Counted from the first letter of the stretch, positions 51,912-61,332 are shown. The stretch is 62,920 nucleotides of DNA from Aphodosoma sp045126975 (GCA_045126975.1 JBGVPL010000036.1:1-62920); one strand, 5' to 3'. Program-made: numbers and translations. The notes: generated by a model from the sequence alone, not told the origin.

Positions 51912-53273
51912 ATGACTGAAAAACTTCAAAAATTCATCAACGACTCGTTCGTAGCTCGTTGGGCAGCATTGATTCTCATCGCTTTGATGATGTTCTTTGC
52001 TTACATGTTTGTGGACATGCTCTCACCACTTAAAGAGCTTCTCGAAACAACACTTAATTGGAATAGCAGTACTTTTGGTACATACGCTGCATCGGAATAC
52101 TTCCTCAATGTATTCTGTTTCTTCCTCATTTTTGCTGGTATTATCCTCGACAAGATGGGTATTCGTTTCACAGGTATCCTCTCTGCATCATTGATGGTTA
52201 TCGGTGCTTGCATCAAATTCTACGCAATGAGCGAATACTTCATAGGCACAGGTCTTGAATCATGGCTTGGCTCTTGGTGGGTTGCACTTCCTGCATCTGC
52301 TAAACTCTCTTGCTTAGGCTTTATGATTTTTGGTTGCGGTTGCGAAATGGCAGGTACTACAGTTTCTAAAGCTATCGCTAAATGGTTCAAAGGCAAAGAG
52401 ATGGCTATGGCTATGGGCTTGGAAATGTCAATCGCTCGTCTTGGTGTATTCGCTGCAATGTGGCTTGCTCCTATGGTATCAAATGGCTTCGGTCAATCAG
52501 TATCAGCTCCTGTATTGTTCGGCGCTGTATTGCTTATGATTGGTCTTATCTTCTACTCTGTATTCGTAGTTATGGACAGCAAACTCGACAAACAACTCGA
52601 AGCTGCTGGCGAACTTAAAGAAGAGGCTTCAGAAGAAGAATTCAAATTCAGCGACCTTGGCAAAATCTTCACAAGCAAAATGTTCTGGCTCGTTGCATTG
52701 CTTTGCGTGCTCTACTACTCTGCTATCTTCCCATTCCAACGTTATGCTCCAGACTTCTTGAATAAAACTCTCGGTATCGACAATGGCGCACAGCTCTTTA
52801 GCTGTTTCCCTATCTTGGCAATGGTGCTCACTCCATTCCTCGGTGGATTTATCGACCGTAAAGGTAAAGCAGCGTCTATGCTTATGATTGGTTCACTCAT
52901 CATGATTGCTTGCCACTTGAGCTTTGCATTCCTTCTTCCTTTATTCCCATCTAAAGCTTTGGCTGTTGCTATCATCGCTATTCTTGGTGTATCATTCTCA
53001 TTGGTTCCTGCAGCTTTGTGGCCATCAGTTCCAAAAATCATCGACGAACGTATTCTCGGTTCAGCATACTGCGTAATCTTCTGGATTCAAAACTGGGGCT
53101 TACTCCTCGTGCCAATCGTAATTGGTAAAGTGCTTGACGCAACAGGCGGTTACACACTTCCAATGGTTATCTTCTCTTCATTTGGCGTTATTGCTCTCCT
53201 CATCGGTATGTTGCTCAAACGCGAAGACAAGAAAAAAGGCTATGGCATGGAATTACCAAATATTAAAGAGTAA
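51912..53273 (+). CDS. MFS transporter
   Basis: The 453-residue protein has twelve membrane helices with a charged central loop (about 235-255, KEEASEEEFKF). The motif-A-like stretch GIILDKMGIRFTG lies between helices 2 and 3 and its counterpart FLGGFIDRKGKAASM between 8 and 9. Both confirm a major facilitator. The substrate is not evident; the overall look is nearest to the MFSD1/dipeptide-like branch, a weak impression. It has its own promoter and an ending hairpin at 53340-53363. Confidence 0.85.
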   Translation: MTEKLQKFINDSFVARWAALILIALMMFFAYMFVDMLSPLKELLETTLNWNSSTFGTYAASEYFLNVFCFFLIFAGIILDKMGIRFTGILSASLMVIGACIKFYAMSEYFIGTGLESWLGSWWVALPASAKLSCLGFMIFGCGCEMAGTTVSKAIAKWFKGKEMAMAMGLEMSIARLGVFAAMWLAPMVSNGFGQSVSAPVLFGAVLLMIGLIFYSVFVVMDSKLDKQLEAAGELKEEASEEEFKFSDLGKIFTSKMFWLVALLCVLYYSAIFPFQRYAPDFLNKTLGIDNGAQLFSCFPILAMVLTPFLGGFIDRKGKAASMLMIGSLIMIACHLSFAFLLPLFPSKALAVAIIAILGVSFSLVPAALWPSVPKIIDERILGSAYCVIFWIQNWGLLLVPIVIGKVLDATGGYTLPMVIFSSFGVIALLIGMLLKREDKKKGYGMELPNIKE

Positions 53274-53274
53274 T

Positions 53275-53363
53275 GAATAGTTAGTAATGAGTAAACCTTG
53301 CTCCTTACTCCCTATTCCTTATTCCCTAACATAATCGCTTATAGGACATTGGGTTGTCCTATA
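53275..53363. repeat. Heptamer array pair and hairpin after the MFS gene
   Basis: TAATGAA, TAGTTAG, TAATGAG, core AAACCTTGCTCC, then TTACTCC, CTATTCC, TTATTCC. A hairpin TATAGGACA / TGTCCTATA follows at 53340-53363 and may terminate the MFS message. Confidence 0.7.
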
Positions 53364-53413
53364 GGCACAAAAATAAAATTAAATAAACAATTAACACACA
53401 AAAAAAGAAAAAT

Positions 53414-54340
53414 ATGAAAAAAATCAATTTAACACTATTTATTATTACTCTTTTTACTATTAGTCTTAATGCACAAATGAGAGTTCATACTAATGGAAAT
53501 GTAAGTATTCAAAATGAATCCACATCTATTGAATCTAAATTAGTAATAGGAAATGGAACTATTGGAGAAGAAAAAGTCGCCCTTGTAGCAAGTGATAAGT
53601 ATATGGGAGCTTTATTTATTGGAACTGGAGGTTATAATGTTTGGACTTATGGCATTCGTGCAATTGCCAATCCTACCTATAACATGCACGTAGGAGTAGA
53701 GGGCTGGGCTCGTTTAGAAAATGCGTCTAATAAATGTAGAGCTATTGGTGTCAGAGGAACAGCAGGAAATGCCACTAATGGCTATAATTGGGGTGTATAT
53801 GGACTCTTATCTGGGATAAATGAAGGAACAGCAATTTATGGTACATCTGACCCATCTGATTGGGGACAACAAATTAGAGGTAGATATGCTGGATATTTTA
53901 GAGGAAATGTAAGTGTCGAAGGAAATCTAACAGCCACAACTATTACAACGCCATCAGACATTGCATACAAAACAAATATCATCTCACTATCAAACAATAG
54001 TGCCATATCTAAGATACAATTAATGAATCCTGTTATTTACAATTTAAAACAACCAGAATTACCTCAAACAATTTCTGAATCAGAAAGTGATACTATTTCT
54101 ACTACACCTAAACTAATAGACGAAAACTCACAAGAATATCAAAAAACACACTATGGCTTAATCGCTCAAGAATTACAAGAGGTCTTTCCTGAATTAGTTT
54201 ATGAAAATTCTAATGGTCTCCTAAATGTTAATTATATCGAAATAATTCCTATTCTCATTGAAGCAATAAAAGAACAACAAGATGAAATTGATGATTTGAA
54301 AAAAATAATAAACAAAAAAGAACACAAACACGATAAATAA
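53414..54340 (+). CDS. Secreted tail-fibre-like protein with S74 chaperone domain
   Basis: A signal peptide (to LNAQ, about 20) is followed by a Gly/Asn-rich, beta-repeat body (YGIRAIANPTYN, GVRGTAGNATNG, GVYGLLSG). The end is a Peptidase_S74/endosialidase-chaperone-like domain with SDIAYKTNI, HYGLIAQELQEVFPELV and VNYIEIIPILIEAIKEQQ, then a coiled coil (about 290-305). In phage tail fibres this domain helps trimerise the fibre and may cleave itself off; the usual SDxRxK motif is altered here (SDIAYK). Its stop overlaps the next ATG (TAATG), so it is coupled to the C10 protease gene. Confidence 0.82.
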   Translation: MKKINLTLFIITLFTISLNAQMRVHTNGNVSIQNESTSIESKLVIGNGTIGEEKVALVASDKYMGALFIGTGGYNVWTYGIRAIANPTYNMHVGVEGWARLENASNKCRAIGVRGTAGNATNGYNWGVYGLLSGINEGTAIYGTSDPSDWGQQIRGRYAGYFRGNVSVEGNLTATTITTPSDIAYKTNIISLSNNSAISKIQLMNPVIYNLKQPELPQTISESESDTISTTPKLIDENSQEYQKTHYGLIAQELQEVFPELVYENSNGLLNVNYIEIIPILIEAIKEQQDEIDDLKKIINKKEHKHDK

Positions 54341-56043
54341 TGAATAAACACAAAATTATATTGCAAATACTATTGTTCGGATTTACTTGTAGTTTATTTT
54401 CACAAAGTATCTCCAAAGATGATGCAGTAAATATAGCTATTGAATTTTTGCAAAAGCAAGATGCAGACAATGGTATAATGACTATAAATTCTACAGATAC
54501 AGCAAAAACTTTAATTGTAGAAGATGAAAATCGTGCGTATATGTATGTAGTAGAAGCAATAGATGGCGATTGGGTTATTGTATCTGCAGATGAACGAATT
54601 GCCCCTATATTAGGTTATGGAAAAGAAGGATTTCCTGCAGTTGAAGATATGCCACCAGCTATGATAGATTTAATAAATGGGTATTCTTACGAGATGCAAT
54701 ATATTTTCGACAGTCTAAATATTACAACAATACACCCAGAAAGATTAGGCGATACAGAAGATGACACAGATGAAGAAAGTGATGGTTCTTTTGTATATAC
54801 TCCAGGAGAATGCTTATTAAATAGACCAAATAGAGGCGAAGTTAATTGGGATCAACAAGCAAATAATGATTATAAATATGATATCTTTACTGGCACTTAC
54901 ATCTATGATAAAACAAAAGCTTATAATAAATTTTGTCCTCCTCGTAATACAGAATTTGACAACAAAGGCTATGTTGGTTGTTCAGCAGTTGCAATGGGAC
55001 AAATTATGTGGTACTGGCAATGGCCTCATACTTCAATAGTACCAAAATCCGTAGATGATCAAAACAATTATAGCACTGAAGAAACATTACAGTTGTACGA
55101 TTGGGAATTAATGACAAATAAGATAACAAATACTACACCAATTGAACAAGCTGATATGGTTGCTATATTTTTAAGAGATTGCGCATTTGCCGTACAAAGC
55201 GAATTTTCCTATGATGGAACATCTTCTAATATTACAAAAACAAAAAATGCATTAGAAAATATTTTTTCTTATAATGTTAACAAACATTACAAGAAAAAAG
55301 GCACCTTATTTTGGAAAAAGAAATTAAGAAAAGAAATTAATAATGGACGACCTATTTATTATAGAGGTCGAAGTTCTAGTGGACATGCTTTCGTAGTTGA
55401 TGGATATAGTGCTACAGATAAAAATTTATTTCATATTAATTGGGGATGGAGAGGAGATCATAATGGATATTTTTATTTAGATAATTTAACTCCCGAAGGA
55501 CACAATTATAATTCTGCCCAAGCGGCATTATTCGGCATTGAACCTAATCCTTCATGTGAAGATGCGATAGTACCAGATTATACTGTTGAACATAAATTTG
55601 GTAGATACGGAACTAATGGTGTATTAACAGCAAATAAAAAAGTAAAAACGGGTAAAATTGCTGTATATTATTCTGGAACAGAGGTCATACTTGCACCTGG
55701 TTTTGAAATAGAATTAGGAGCTGAGTTGTATGCTGACATACAACATTTTCCATGTAATTTAGTTGCTCCGCTATCAATAGAATACGCTCCATCTAATCAT
55801 AATAACGAAGAAAAACAAAAAGATAATATTAACATAATATATAGTTCATATCATAAAAATTTAGAAATTACACAAAATAATACTCAACAAATTAAAGAGA
55901 TTAATATATACTCCATTACAGGAGACAGAATATTAACAACCACAAATTTAAATATTAATACTACATCATTAAATAAAGGTATATATATAATTAAAATTAT
56001 ATACGTTGGCGAAAATTATGAAATCAATAAATTTATTATATAA
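54340..56043 (+). CDS. C10 (streptopain-like) cysteine protease with T9SS domain
   Basis: The protein has a signal peptide (about 1-22), a Spi-type prodomain (about 25-125, ISKDDAVNIAIEFLQ and WVIVSADERIAPILGYG) and a C10 catalytic domain. Cys214 lies in GYVGCSAVAMGQIMWYW, His349 in SSGHAFVVDGY, and NWGWRGDHNGYFYL follows. After it comes a beta region (about 405-470) and a T9SS-like C-terminal sorting domain (INIYSITGDRIL to YEINKFII). It is likely exported to the surface and self-activated. Relatives include SpeB of Streptococcus and PrtT of Porphyromonas. The upstream tail-fibre-like gene and downstream lipoprotein gene overlap it, suggesting one surface module. Confidence 0.92.
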   Translation: MNKHKIILQILLFGFTCSLFSQSISKDDAVNIAIEFLQKQDADNGIMTINSTDTAKTLIVEDENRAYMYVVEAIDGDWVIVSADERIAPILGYGKEGFPAVEDMPPAMIDLINGYSYEMQYIFDSLNITTIHPERLGDTEDDTDEESDGSFVYTPGECLLNRPNRGEVNWDQQANNDYKYDIFTGTYIYDKTKAYNKFCPPRNTEFDNKGYVGCSAVAMGQIMWYWQWPHTSIVPKSVDDQNNYSTEETLQLYDWELMTNKITNTTPIEQADMVAIFLRDCAFAVQSEFSYDGTSSNITKTKNALENIFSYNVNKHYKKKGTLFWKKKLRKEINNGRPIYYRGRSSSGHAFVVDGYSATDKNLFHINWGWRGDHNGYFYLDNLTPEGHNYNSAQAALFGIEPNPSCEDAIVPDYTVEHKFGRYGTNGVLTANKKVKTGKIAVYYSGTEVILAPGFEIELGAELYADIQHFPCNLVAPLSIEYAPSNHNNEEKQKDNINIIYSSYHKNLEITQNNTQQIKEINIYSITGDRILTTTNLNINTTSLNKGIYIIKIIYVGENYEINKFII

Positions 56044-56803
56044 AATTACAATTTTATTATATATCATAATTATATTTTACTCGTGCACGCCAGGTTTTGG
56101 TTTGGACGGAGGAGGAAGATGTAGTGCTAGTTCAGATCCTGATGCATGTAAATTTCCTATTATCAACATTATAAAATTTGCAAATGACACATGTAAGGAT
56201 TATGTTTGTAGGTCTTTGTGTGACTTTAATATTCCAGAAAATTACGAAACATTTGTAAGCCGAGATACAATTACATTTAATGTCCTTGATAGTTTTCTAA
56301 ATCAAGAATTATATATTACAGAGCCATATATATATTTATCTGATGGATATTATTTAGTAAATTGGAGGATACATAATCATTTTGTAATTAATATGAGTAT
56401 ATATTTCGAATCTCAAAACCTAAGTGATGTTTTAGGTGAATATGATTGGAAAACTGATTATTTTGCAAAATGTAATCTGACTACTACTAATGTAAAATGG
56501 AGTGAACTAAATAGTCAAACTAATAATGAAGAAACCTTATTACACAAACAAAACTACCCTATTATTTCAGAATACAAAATAATCACAAAATCACAAGTTG
56601 TACACGAAGGACTATCTAAAAAACTTCTATCAAAAGCTCCTGACGATATCTTTTATACATTTTTAATACATCAACAAAGAGAAGAAAAAGCAATAAAAGA
56701 ATATGATGAATATTATTTTACAACAGTAAAAGAATATCTTATTGAAAATATAAAAAAAGGTAAATTAGAAGAAAAAACAAAAAACGTTGAACTATTGCAA
56801 TAA
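56018..56803 (+). CDS. Lipoprotein of unknown function, coupled to the C10 protease
   Basis: Starting at 56018 (MKSINLLYK) the protein has a hydrophobic leader and a lipobox-like IIFYSC, giving a lipidated Cys. The rest (about 240 residues) is charged, with several early Cys (CSASSDPDAC, CKDYVCRSLC) and a helical C-terminus. The gene overlaps the end of the protease gene by 26 bases in another frame, an arrangement common for protease plus cognate inhibitor or immunity pairs such as speB/spi. Inhibitor function is inference only. Confidence 0.7.
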   Translation: MKSINLLYKITILLYIIIIFYSCTPGFGLDGGGRCSASSDPDACKFPIINIIKFANDTCKDYVCRSLCDFNIPENYETFVSRDTITFNVLDSFLNQELYITEPYIYLSDGYYLVNWRIHNHFVINMSIYFESQNLSDVLGEYDWKTDYFAKCNLTTTNVKWSELNSQTNNEETLLHKQNYPIISEYKIITKSQVVHEGLSKKLLSKAPDDIFYTFLIHQQREEKAIKEYDEYYFTTVKEYLIENIKKGKLEEKTKNVELLQ

Positions 56804-56804
56804 A

Positions 56805-57521
56805 ATGCCTGCGTTATACCTTATTCCAACAGTTTTGAGCGATTCGCCTCTTGATAATGTGCTACCATCGAACAATGCTAACATCATTCGTTCGGTGAAG
56901 GTGTTCATTGTGGAGAATATTCGCACTGCGCGTCGTTTCCTCAAACAAGTGGATAAGAGCATAAATATAGACGAACTACAGTTCTTTGAACTCAACCAAC
57001 ACACCGACCTTAAGCAAATTGGCTCATACCTCGACCCTATCAAAGCGGGTAAGGATATAGGCATAATATCAGAAGCAGGTTGTCCTGCCATTGCCGATCC
57101 AGGTGCAGACGTAGTGGCTATAGCGCAACGTAGAGGCATCAAGGTAGTGCCATTGGTTGGTCCATCGAGCATATTGATGTCGCTCATGGCGAGTGGTTTC
57201 AACGGACAATCGTTCGCTTTCCAAGGCTATTTGCCTATCGAGAAAGCCGACCGCTCTACCCGACTCAAACAACTCGAAAAACGCATCTATAGCGAACATC
57301 AAACACAGATATTCATTGAGACACCTTATAGAAATATGCAAATGTTGGAGGAATTGTGTCGCACATTGCAAGGACAAACACGCCTCTGCGTAGCTGCCGA
57401 CATCACCGCCGAAAACGAATATATACGCACTATGACAATCGGCGATTGGAAGCACCTCATCTCGCAAGGCAAACAACCCGACCTCCACAAACGCCCTTGC
57501 ATATTTTTGATATATAAATAA
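56805..57521 (+). CDS. RsmI-like SAM-dependent methyltransferase
   Basis: The tetrapyrrole-methylase fold is shown by LYLIPTVLSD, FIVENIRTARRFL, GIISEAGCPAIADPGADVV (about 85-103), VPLVGPSSILMSLMASG and QIFIETPYRN. RsmI methylates the 2'-O of C1402 of 16S rRNA. This 238-residue form is the short Bacteroidetes variant and may have the same or a related target. The start at 56805 (MPALY) is chosen, one base after the lipoprotein stop; a frame from 56787 adds six residues. Confidence 0.83.
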   Translation: MPALYLIPTVLSDSPLDNVLPSNNANIIRSVKVFIVENIRTARRFLKQVDKSINIDELQFFELNQHTDLKQIGSYLDPIKAGKDIGIISEAGCPAIADPGADVVAIAQRRGIKVVPLVGPSSILMSLMASGFNGQSFAFQGYLPIEKADRSTRLKQLEKRIYSEHQTQIFIETPYRNMQMLEELCRTLQGQTRLCVAADITAENEYIRTMTIGDWKHLISQGKQPDLHKRPCIFLIYK

Positions 57522-57524
57522 TAA

Positions 57525-57602
57525 GGTCAACAGACAACAGTCAACAGACTTAAATCCGAATGGCGACCGTTGACTGTAGACCATTGACTGTAGACAATTT
57601 AA
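57525..57602. repeat. Heptamer array pair (GTCAACA / TTGACTG) with AATCCGAATGGCGACC core
   Basis: GTCAACA, GACAACA, GTCAACA, GACTTAA, core, then GTTGACT, GTAGACC, ATTGACT, GTAGAC. The core is the inverse of that at 22672-22690. Confidence 0.8.
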
Positions 57603-57623
57603 ACACACTAAAAATCTAAGAAT

Positions 57624-58370
57624 ATGAAACTATTAGAAGGAAAAGTCGCTATTATTACTGGCGCAGCACGTGGTATTGGTAAAGCAATCGCACTCAAATA
57701 TGCCGCTGAAGGCTGTAATGTTGCTTTCACTGATTTGAATATCGACGAAAACGCACTTAAAACACAAGCAGAAATCGAAGCTTACGGCGTAAAAGCTAAA
57801 GGCTATGCTTCTAACGCTGCAAGTTTTGAAGATACTCACAAAGTGGTTGAAGAAATCGTTAAAGAATTCGGTCGCGTTGACATCTTGGTCAACAACGCTG
57901 GTATCACTAAAGACGGTCTTATGATGCGTATGAGCGAAGCTCAATGGGATGCTGTTATCAACGTAAACCTTAAATCAGCATTCAACTTCATCCACGCAGT
58001 TACTCCTATCATGATGCGCCAAAAAGGTGGTTCTATCATCAACATGAGCTCTGTAGTAGGCGTAAACGGTAACGCTGGTCAATGTAACTACTCTGCTTCA
58101 AAAGCTGGTATGATTGGTCTTGCTAAATCTATTGCTAAAGAGGTAGGTTCACGTGGCATCCGTGCTAACTGTATCGCTCCTGGCTTTATTATCACAGAGA
58201 TGACTGGTGCTTTGTCTGACGAAGTAAAAGAACAATGGAACAAACTTATTCCACTTCGCCGTGGTGGTACTCCAGAGGACGTTGCTAATGTAGCAGTATT
58301 CCTTGGCTCTGACCTCTCAAGCTACGTAAGCGGTCAAACTATCCACTGCTGTGGTGGTATGCTTATGTAA
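57624..58370 (+). CDS. fabG: 3-oxoacyl-ACP reductase
   Basis: FabG reduces beta-ketoacyl-ACP with NADPH in fatty acid elongation. The 248-residue SDR shows GAARGIGKAIA (cofactor loop, about 12-22), NNAGITKDG, the catalytic Ser in INMSSVVG, YSASKAG (Tyr, Lys), and the end FLGSDLSSYVSGQTIHCCGG. Length and motifs are typical. It is isolated from other fab genes here, flanked by heptamer arrays on both sides. Confidence 0.95.
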   Translation: MKLLEGKVAIITGAARGIGKAIALKYAAEGCNVAFTDLNIDENALKTQAEIEAYGVKAKGYASNAASFEDTHKVVEEIVKEFGRVDILVNNAGITKDGLMMRMSEAQWDAVINVNLKSAFNFIHAVTPIMMRQKGGSIINMSSVVGVNGNAGQCNYSASKAGMIGLAKSIAKEVGSRGIRANCIAPGFIITEMTGALSDEVKEQWNKLIPLRRGGTPEDVANVAVFLGSDLSSYVSGQTIHCCGGMLM

Positions 58371-58428
58371 TGAATGTATAGAGATTAGAGTATATAGTAT
58401 AGAGTATAGAGTATAGAGACAGAAAGAC
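58370..58428. repeat. Heptamer array (AGTATAG) between fabG and the four-helix gene
   Basis: ATTAGAG, TATATAG, TATAGAG, TATAGAG, TATAGAG in register. Confidence 0.8.
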
Positions 58429-58438
58429 TTTTTAGGTT

Positions 58439-58798
58439 ATGTTTAATTTTGAAAAGTTAAATGCATATCAAAATGCACGTCTTTTAGTAAAAGATGTATA
58501 CAAGCTTTTAGATAAATTTCCACAAAAAGAAGAATTTGCTCTAAAATCTCAATTAAGAAGAGCTGTAGTTTCTATTCCTTCGAATATTGCTGAAGGAATG
58601 GGTAGAATTTCAGATAAAGAAAAAATACATTTTATTGAAATTGCATATAGTTCTTTAATGGAAACATATTGTCAACTACAATTAGCAACAGATTTACAAT
58701 ATATAACTAATTCTGATTTTGACAACATAAAGCCCTTAATAGAAAATAATGCTAAATTACTCTCTGGTTTACGAAAAAACTTTATGCCCAAACAATAA
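58439..58798 (+). CDS. Four-helix-bundle protein (S23/IVP type)
   Basis: The 119-residue protein starts FEKLNAYQNARLLVKDVYKLL and includes LRRAVVSIPSNIAEGMGR and FIEIAYSSLMETYCQLQLA, the signature of the 23S rRNA intervening-sequence (S23) four-helix family. Members occur inside rRNA spacers and as single chromosomal genes. Their relative Avd serves diversity-generating retroelements. No reverse transcriptase or variable repeat is near. It is bracketed on both sides by heptamer arrays of different sequence. Confidence 0.9.
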   Translation: MFNFEKLNAYQNARLLVKDVYKLLDKFPQKEEFALKSQLRRAVVSIPSNIAEGMGRISDKEKIHFIEIAYSSLMETYCQLQLATDLQYITNSDFDNIKPLIENNAKLLSGLRKNFMPKQ

Positions 58799-58866
58799 TC
58801 TCTATCTACACTTAACACTAAACACTTAACACTAAACACTAAACACTTAACACTTAACACTATACA
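58797..58866. repeat. Heptamer array (CACTTAA/CACTAAA), longest uninterrupted one
   Basis: Eight to nine units of CACTTAA or CACTAAA in one register, between the four-helix gene and pepT. Confidence 0.88.
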
Positions 58867-58872
58867 TTAATC

Positions 58873-60081
58873 ATGCTTAAACGTTTTTTTAAATATGTGG
58901 GTTTCCACACTACATCTGACGAAAACACAGGTCTTACTCCATCTACTCCTGGTCAGATGACTTTTGCAGAATATCTTGCACAAGAACTCAAAGAAATCGG
59001 CTTGACTGAAGTTACTCTCGATGGTAACGGTTACGTAATGGCTACTTTGCCTGCAAATACTGACGAGAAACGCCCTACTATCGGTTTCATCGCTCATCTC
59101 GATACTGCTCCTGATATGAGTGGTAAAAACGTGAAACCTTGCGTAGTAGAAAACTACGATGGTAACAATATCGTACTCGATGCAGCCGAAAATATCGTGT
59201 TGTCAACTGAACAATTCCCTGAATTATTGAAATACAAAGGTCAAGACCTCGTAGTTACTAATGGTCATACCCTACTCGGTGCTGACGACAAAGCTGGTAT
59301 CTGCGAAATCATGACTGCTATGGAATGGCTCTTGGCTCACCCTGAAGTAAAACACGGCAAAATCCGCGTAGCATTCAACCCAGACGAAGAAATCGGTCAA
59401 GGTGCTCATCATTTCGATGTTGAAGCATTTGGTTGCGAATGGGCTTATACAGTCGATGGTGGCGAAATTGGCGAATTGGAATACGAAAACTTCAATGCAG
59501 CTGCTGCATCACTCAAATTCCAAGGTTGCAACGTACACCCAGGTACAGCTAAAGACAAAATGATTAATGCTATCAAATTGACTCAAGAATATAACTCATT
59601 GTTGCCTCTCGATGCACCTGAAAACACTGAGGGTTATGAAGGTTTCTATCACCTTGTTGCTTCAAATGGTGCAGTTGACCAAGCATCTTTGGTGTATATC
59701 ATCCGCGACCACGACCGCACTAAATTCGAAGAACGCAAAGCTACTATGGTAGCTGCTGCCGAAACTATGAACAAAAAATATGGCGAAGGCACTGTTACTA
59801 TCGAACTCAAAGACCAATACTACAACATGCGCGAAAAGGTTGAGCCTGTGAAACATATCGTCGACCTCGCTTTCGAAGCTATGGAATTGGCTGGCATCAC
59901 ACCAAAAGTGAAACCTATCCGTGGTGGTACCGATGGTGCTCAACTCTCTTTCAAAGGTCTCCCTTGTCCTAACCTCTTCACAGGTGGTCACAACTTCCAT
60001 GGTCGCTACGAATTCATTCCTGTACAATCAATGGAAAAAGCCGTTGAAACAGTTATCAACATCATCAAATTAGTAAAATAA
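58873..60081 (+). CDS. pepT: Peptidase T (aminotripeptidase)
   Basis: PepT removes the N-terminal residue of tripeptides in the cytoplasm. The 402-residue M20B protein has zinc-site motifs GFIAHLDTAPD (His, Asp), GADDKAGICEIMTAM (Asp bridging), NPDEEIGQGAHHF (Glu catalytic and ligand), YTVDGGEIGELE, and NLFTGGHNFHGRYEF (His). Length and order are those of the family. It is well biased in codon use. Preceded closely by an array, so the start region carries no separate leader sequence of note. Confidence 0.95.
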   Translation: MLKRFFKYVGFHTTSDENTGLTPSTPGQMTFAEYLAQELKEIGLTEVTLDGNGYVMATLPANTDEKRPTIGFIAHLDTAPDMSGKNVKPCVVENYDGNNIVLDAAENIVLSTEQFPELLKYKGQDLVVTNGHTLLGADDKAGICEIMTAMEWLLAHPEVKHGKIRVAFNPDEEIGQGAHHFDVEAFGCEWAYTVDGGEIGELEYENFNAAAASLKFQGCNVHPGTAKDKMINAIKLTQEYNSLLPLDAPENTEGYEGFYHLVASNGAVDQASLVYIIRDHDRTKFEERKATMVAAAETMNKKYGEGTVTIELKDQYYNMREKVEPVKHIVDLAFEAMELAGITPKVKPIRGGTDGAQLSFKGLPCPNLFTGGHNFHGRYEFIPVQSMEKAVETVINIIKLVK

Positions 60082-60084
60082 AAC

Positions 60085-60178
60085 GTCTACAGACAACCGA
60101 CAACAGTCTACAGACTCACCAACCATTAACTGTTGACCGTTGACTGTTGACCGTTGACTGTTGACTGTTGACAATAAA
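60085..60178. repeat. Heptamer array pair (GTCTACA / GTTGACC,GTTGACT)
   Basis: GTCTACA, GACAACC, GACAACA, GTCTACA, core CTCACCAACCATTAA, then TGTTGAC units six times (alternating CGTTGAC and TGTTGAC). Confidence 0.85.
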
Positions 60179-60243
60179 AAAATATATTAACAAGCAGAGC
60201 TTGTAGTCTCACTACTCGCTACTCACTACTAAAAATCTAAAAT

Positions 60244-61332
60244 ATGAAAACAACTCCATTTACCGACATTCACATCGGTTTAGGTGCTAAAATGCACGAA
60301 TTTGCAGGCTACAACATGCCTATCGAGTATTCAACTGGTATCAACGACGAACACCTTACAGTAGTTAATGGTGTTGGTGTGTTTGATGTATCACACATGG
60401 GCGAATTTTGGGTAAAAGGTCCTAAAGCAAAACAATTCCTCCAACGCGTATGCTCTAACAACATCGCTTCTCTTATCAACGGTCAAGCTCAATACAACTG
60501 TTTCCCTAATGGTAAAGGCGGTATAGTTGACGACCTTATCGTTTACCACTACTCTGACGAAAAATATATGCTCGTTGTGAACGCTGCAAATATCGATAAA
60601 GACTGGGAATGGGTTAACGCTAACAACGAAGAAGGTGTAGAACTCGAAAACTCTTCTGACCGCATCGCTCAACTTGCAGTTCAAGGCCCTAAAGCTACTG
60701 AAATGCTTCAAAAACTTACTGACGTTAACCTTAGCGAAATCAAATACTACCACTTTGCAGAAGGTAAATTCGCAGGCGTTGACAACGTAATTATCTCTAA
60801 CACTGGTTACACAGGTGCTGGTGGTTTCGAATTGTATTTCTACCCACAATACGGCCAACAAATTTGGGATGCTCTATTCACTACAGGTGCTGAATATGGC
60901 ATTAAACCAATCGGTCTTGGTGCTCGCGACACTCTCCGTCTCGAAATGGGCTTCTGCCTCTATGGTCACGAAATCGACGATACTACTTCTCCTATCGAAG
61001 CTGGTCTTGGTTGGATTACTAAACCTGCTGAAGGCAAAAACCTTATCGATGGCGAACTCTACGTACGTCAACGCGCTGAAGGTACTGAACGCAAACTCGT
61101 TGGTTTCGAACTTCAAGAACGCGGTATTCCACGTCAAGACTACGTACTCACTGACGGTCAAGGCAATGCTATCGGTCGCGTAACTTCAGGTTGTATGTCT
61201 CCTTGCCGTAAAATCGGTGTTGGTATGGGTTACGTAAAACCAGAATTTGCAAAACTTGGCACTACTATCGCAGTTCAAATCCGTAACAAAGAAATCCCTG
61301 CTGTAGTTGTTCGCCCTCCATTCCGTAAATAA
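60244..61332 (+). CDS. gcvT: Aminomethyltransferase (glycine cleavage T protein)
   Basis: GcvT transfers the methylene of the aminomethyl-lipoyl H protein to tetrahydrofolate, releasing ammonia. The 362-residue protein shows MHEFAGYNMPIEY, VFDVSHMGEF (with the catalytic-region Asp), NGQAQYNCFPNGKGGIVDDL, SNTGYTGAGGFELYF and GLGARDTLRLEMGFCLYGHEID, ending with the barrel domain (VTSGCMSPCRKIGVGMGYV). No gcvH or gcvP is in the window. A short array of CTACTCG units (60215-60240) precedes the ATG. Confidence 0.96.
   Translation: MKTTPFTDIHIGLGAKMHEFAGYNMPIEYSTGINDEHLTVVNGVGVFDVSHMGEFWVKGPKAKQFLQRVCSNNIASLINGQAQYNCFPNGKGGIVDDLIVYHYSDEKYMLVVNAANIDKDWEWVNANNEEGVELENSSDRIAQLAVQGPKATEMLQKLTDVNLSEIKYYHFAEGKFAGVDNVIISNTGYTGAGGFELYFYPQYGQQIWDALFTTGAEYGIKPIGLGARDTLRLEMGFCLYGHEIDDTTSPIEAGLGWITKPAEGKNLIDGELYVRQRAEGTERKLVGFELQERGIPRQDYVLTDGQGNAIGRVTSGCMSPCRKIGVGMGYVKPEFAKLGTTIAVQIRNKEIPAVVVRPPFRK

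Noticed and set aside
58439..58798. Diversity-generating retroelement accessory (Avd)
   Set aside because: The fold is similar, but no reverse transcriptase, template repeat or variable repeat is within reach.
60085..60243. Glycine riboswitch before gcvT
   Set aside because: The upstream gap is heptamer array; no glycine-riboswitch core is seen.
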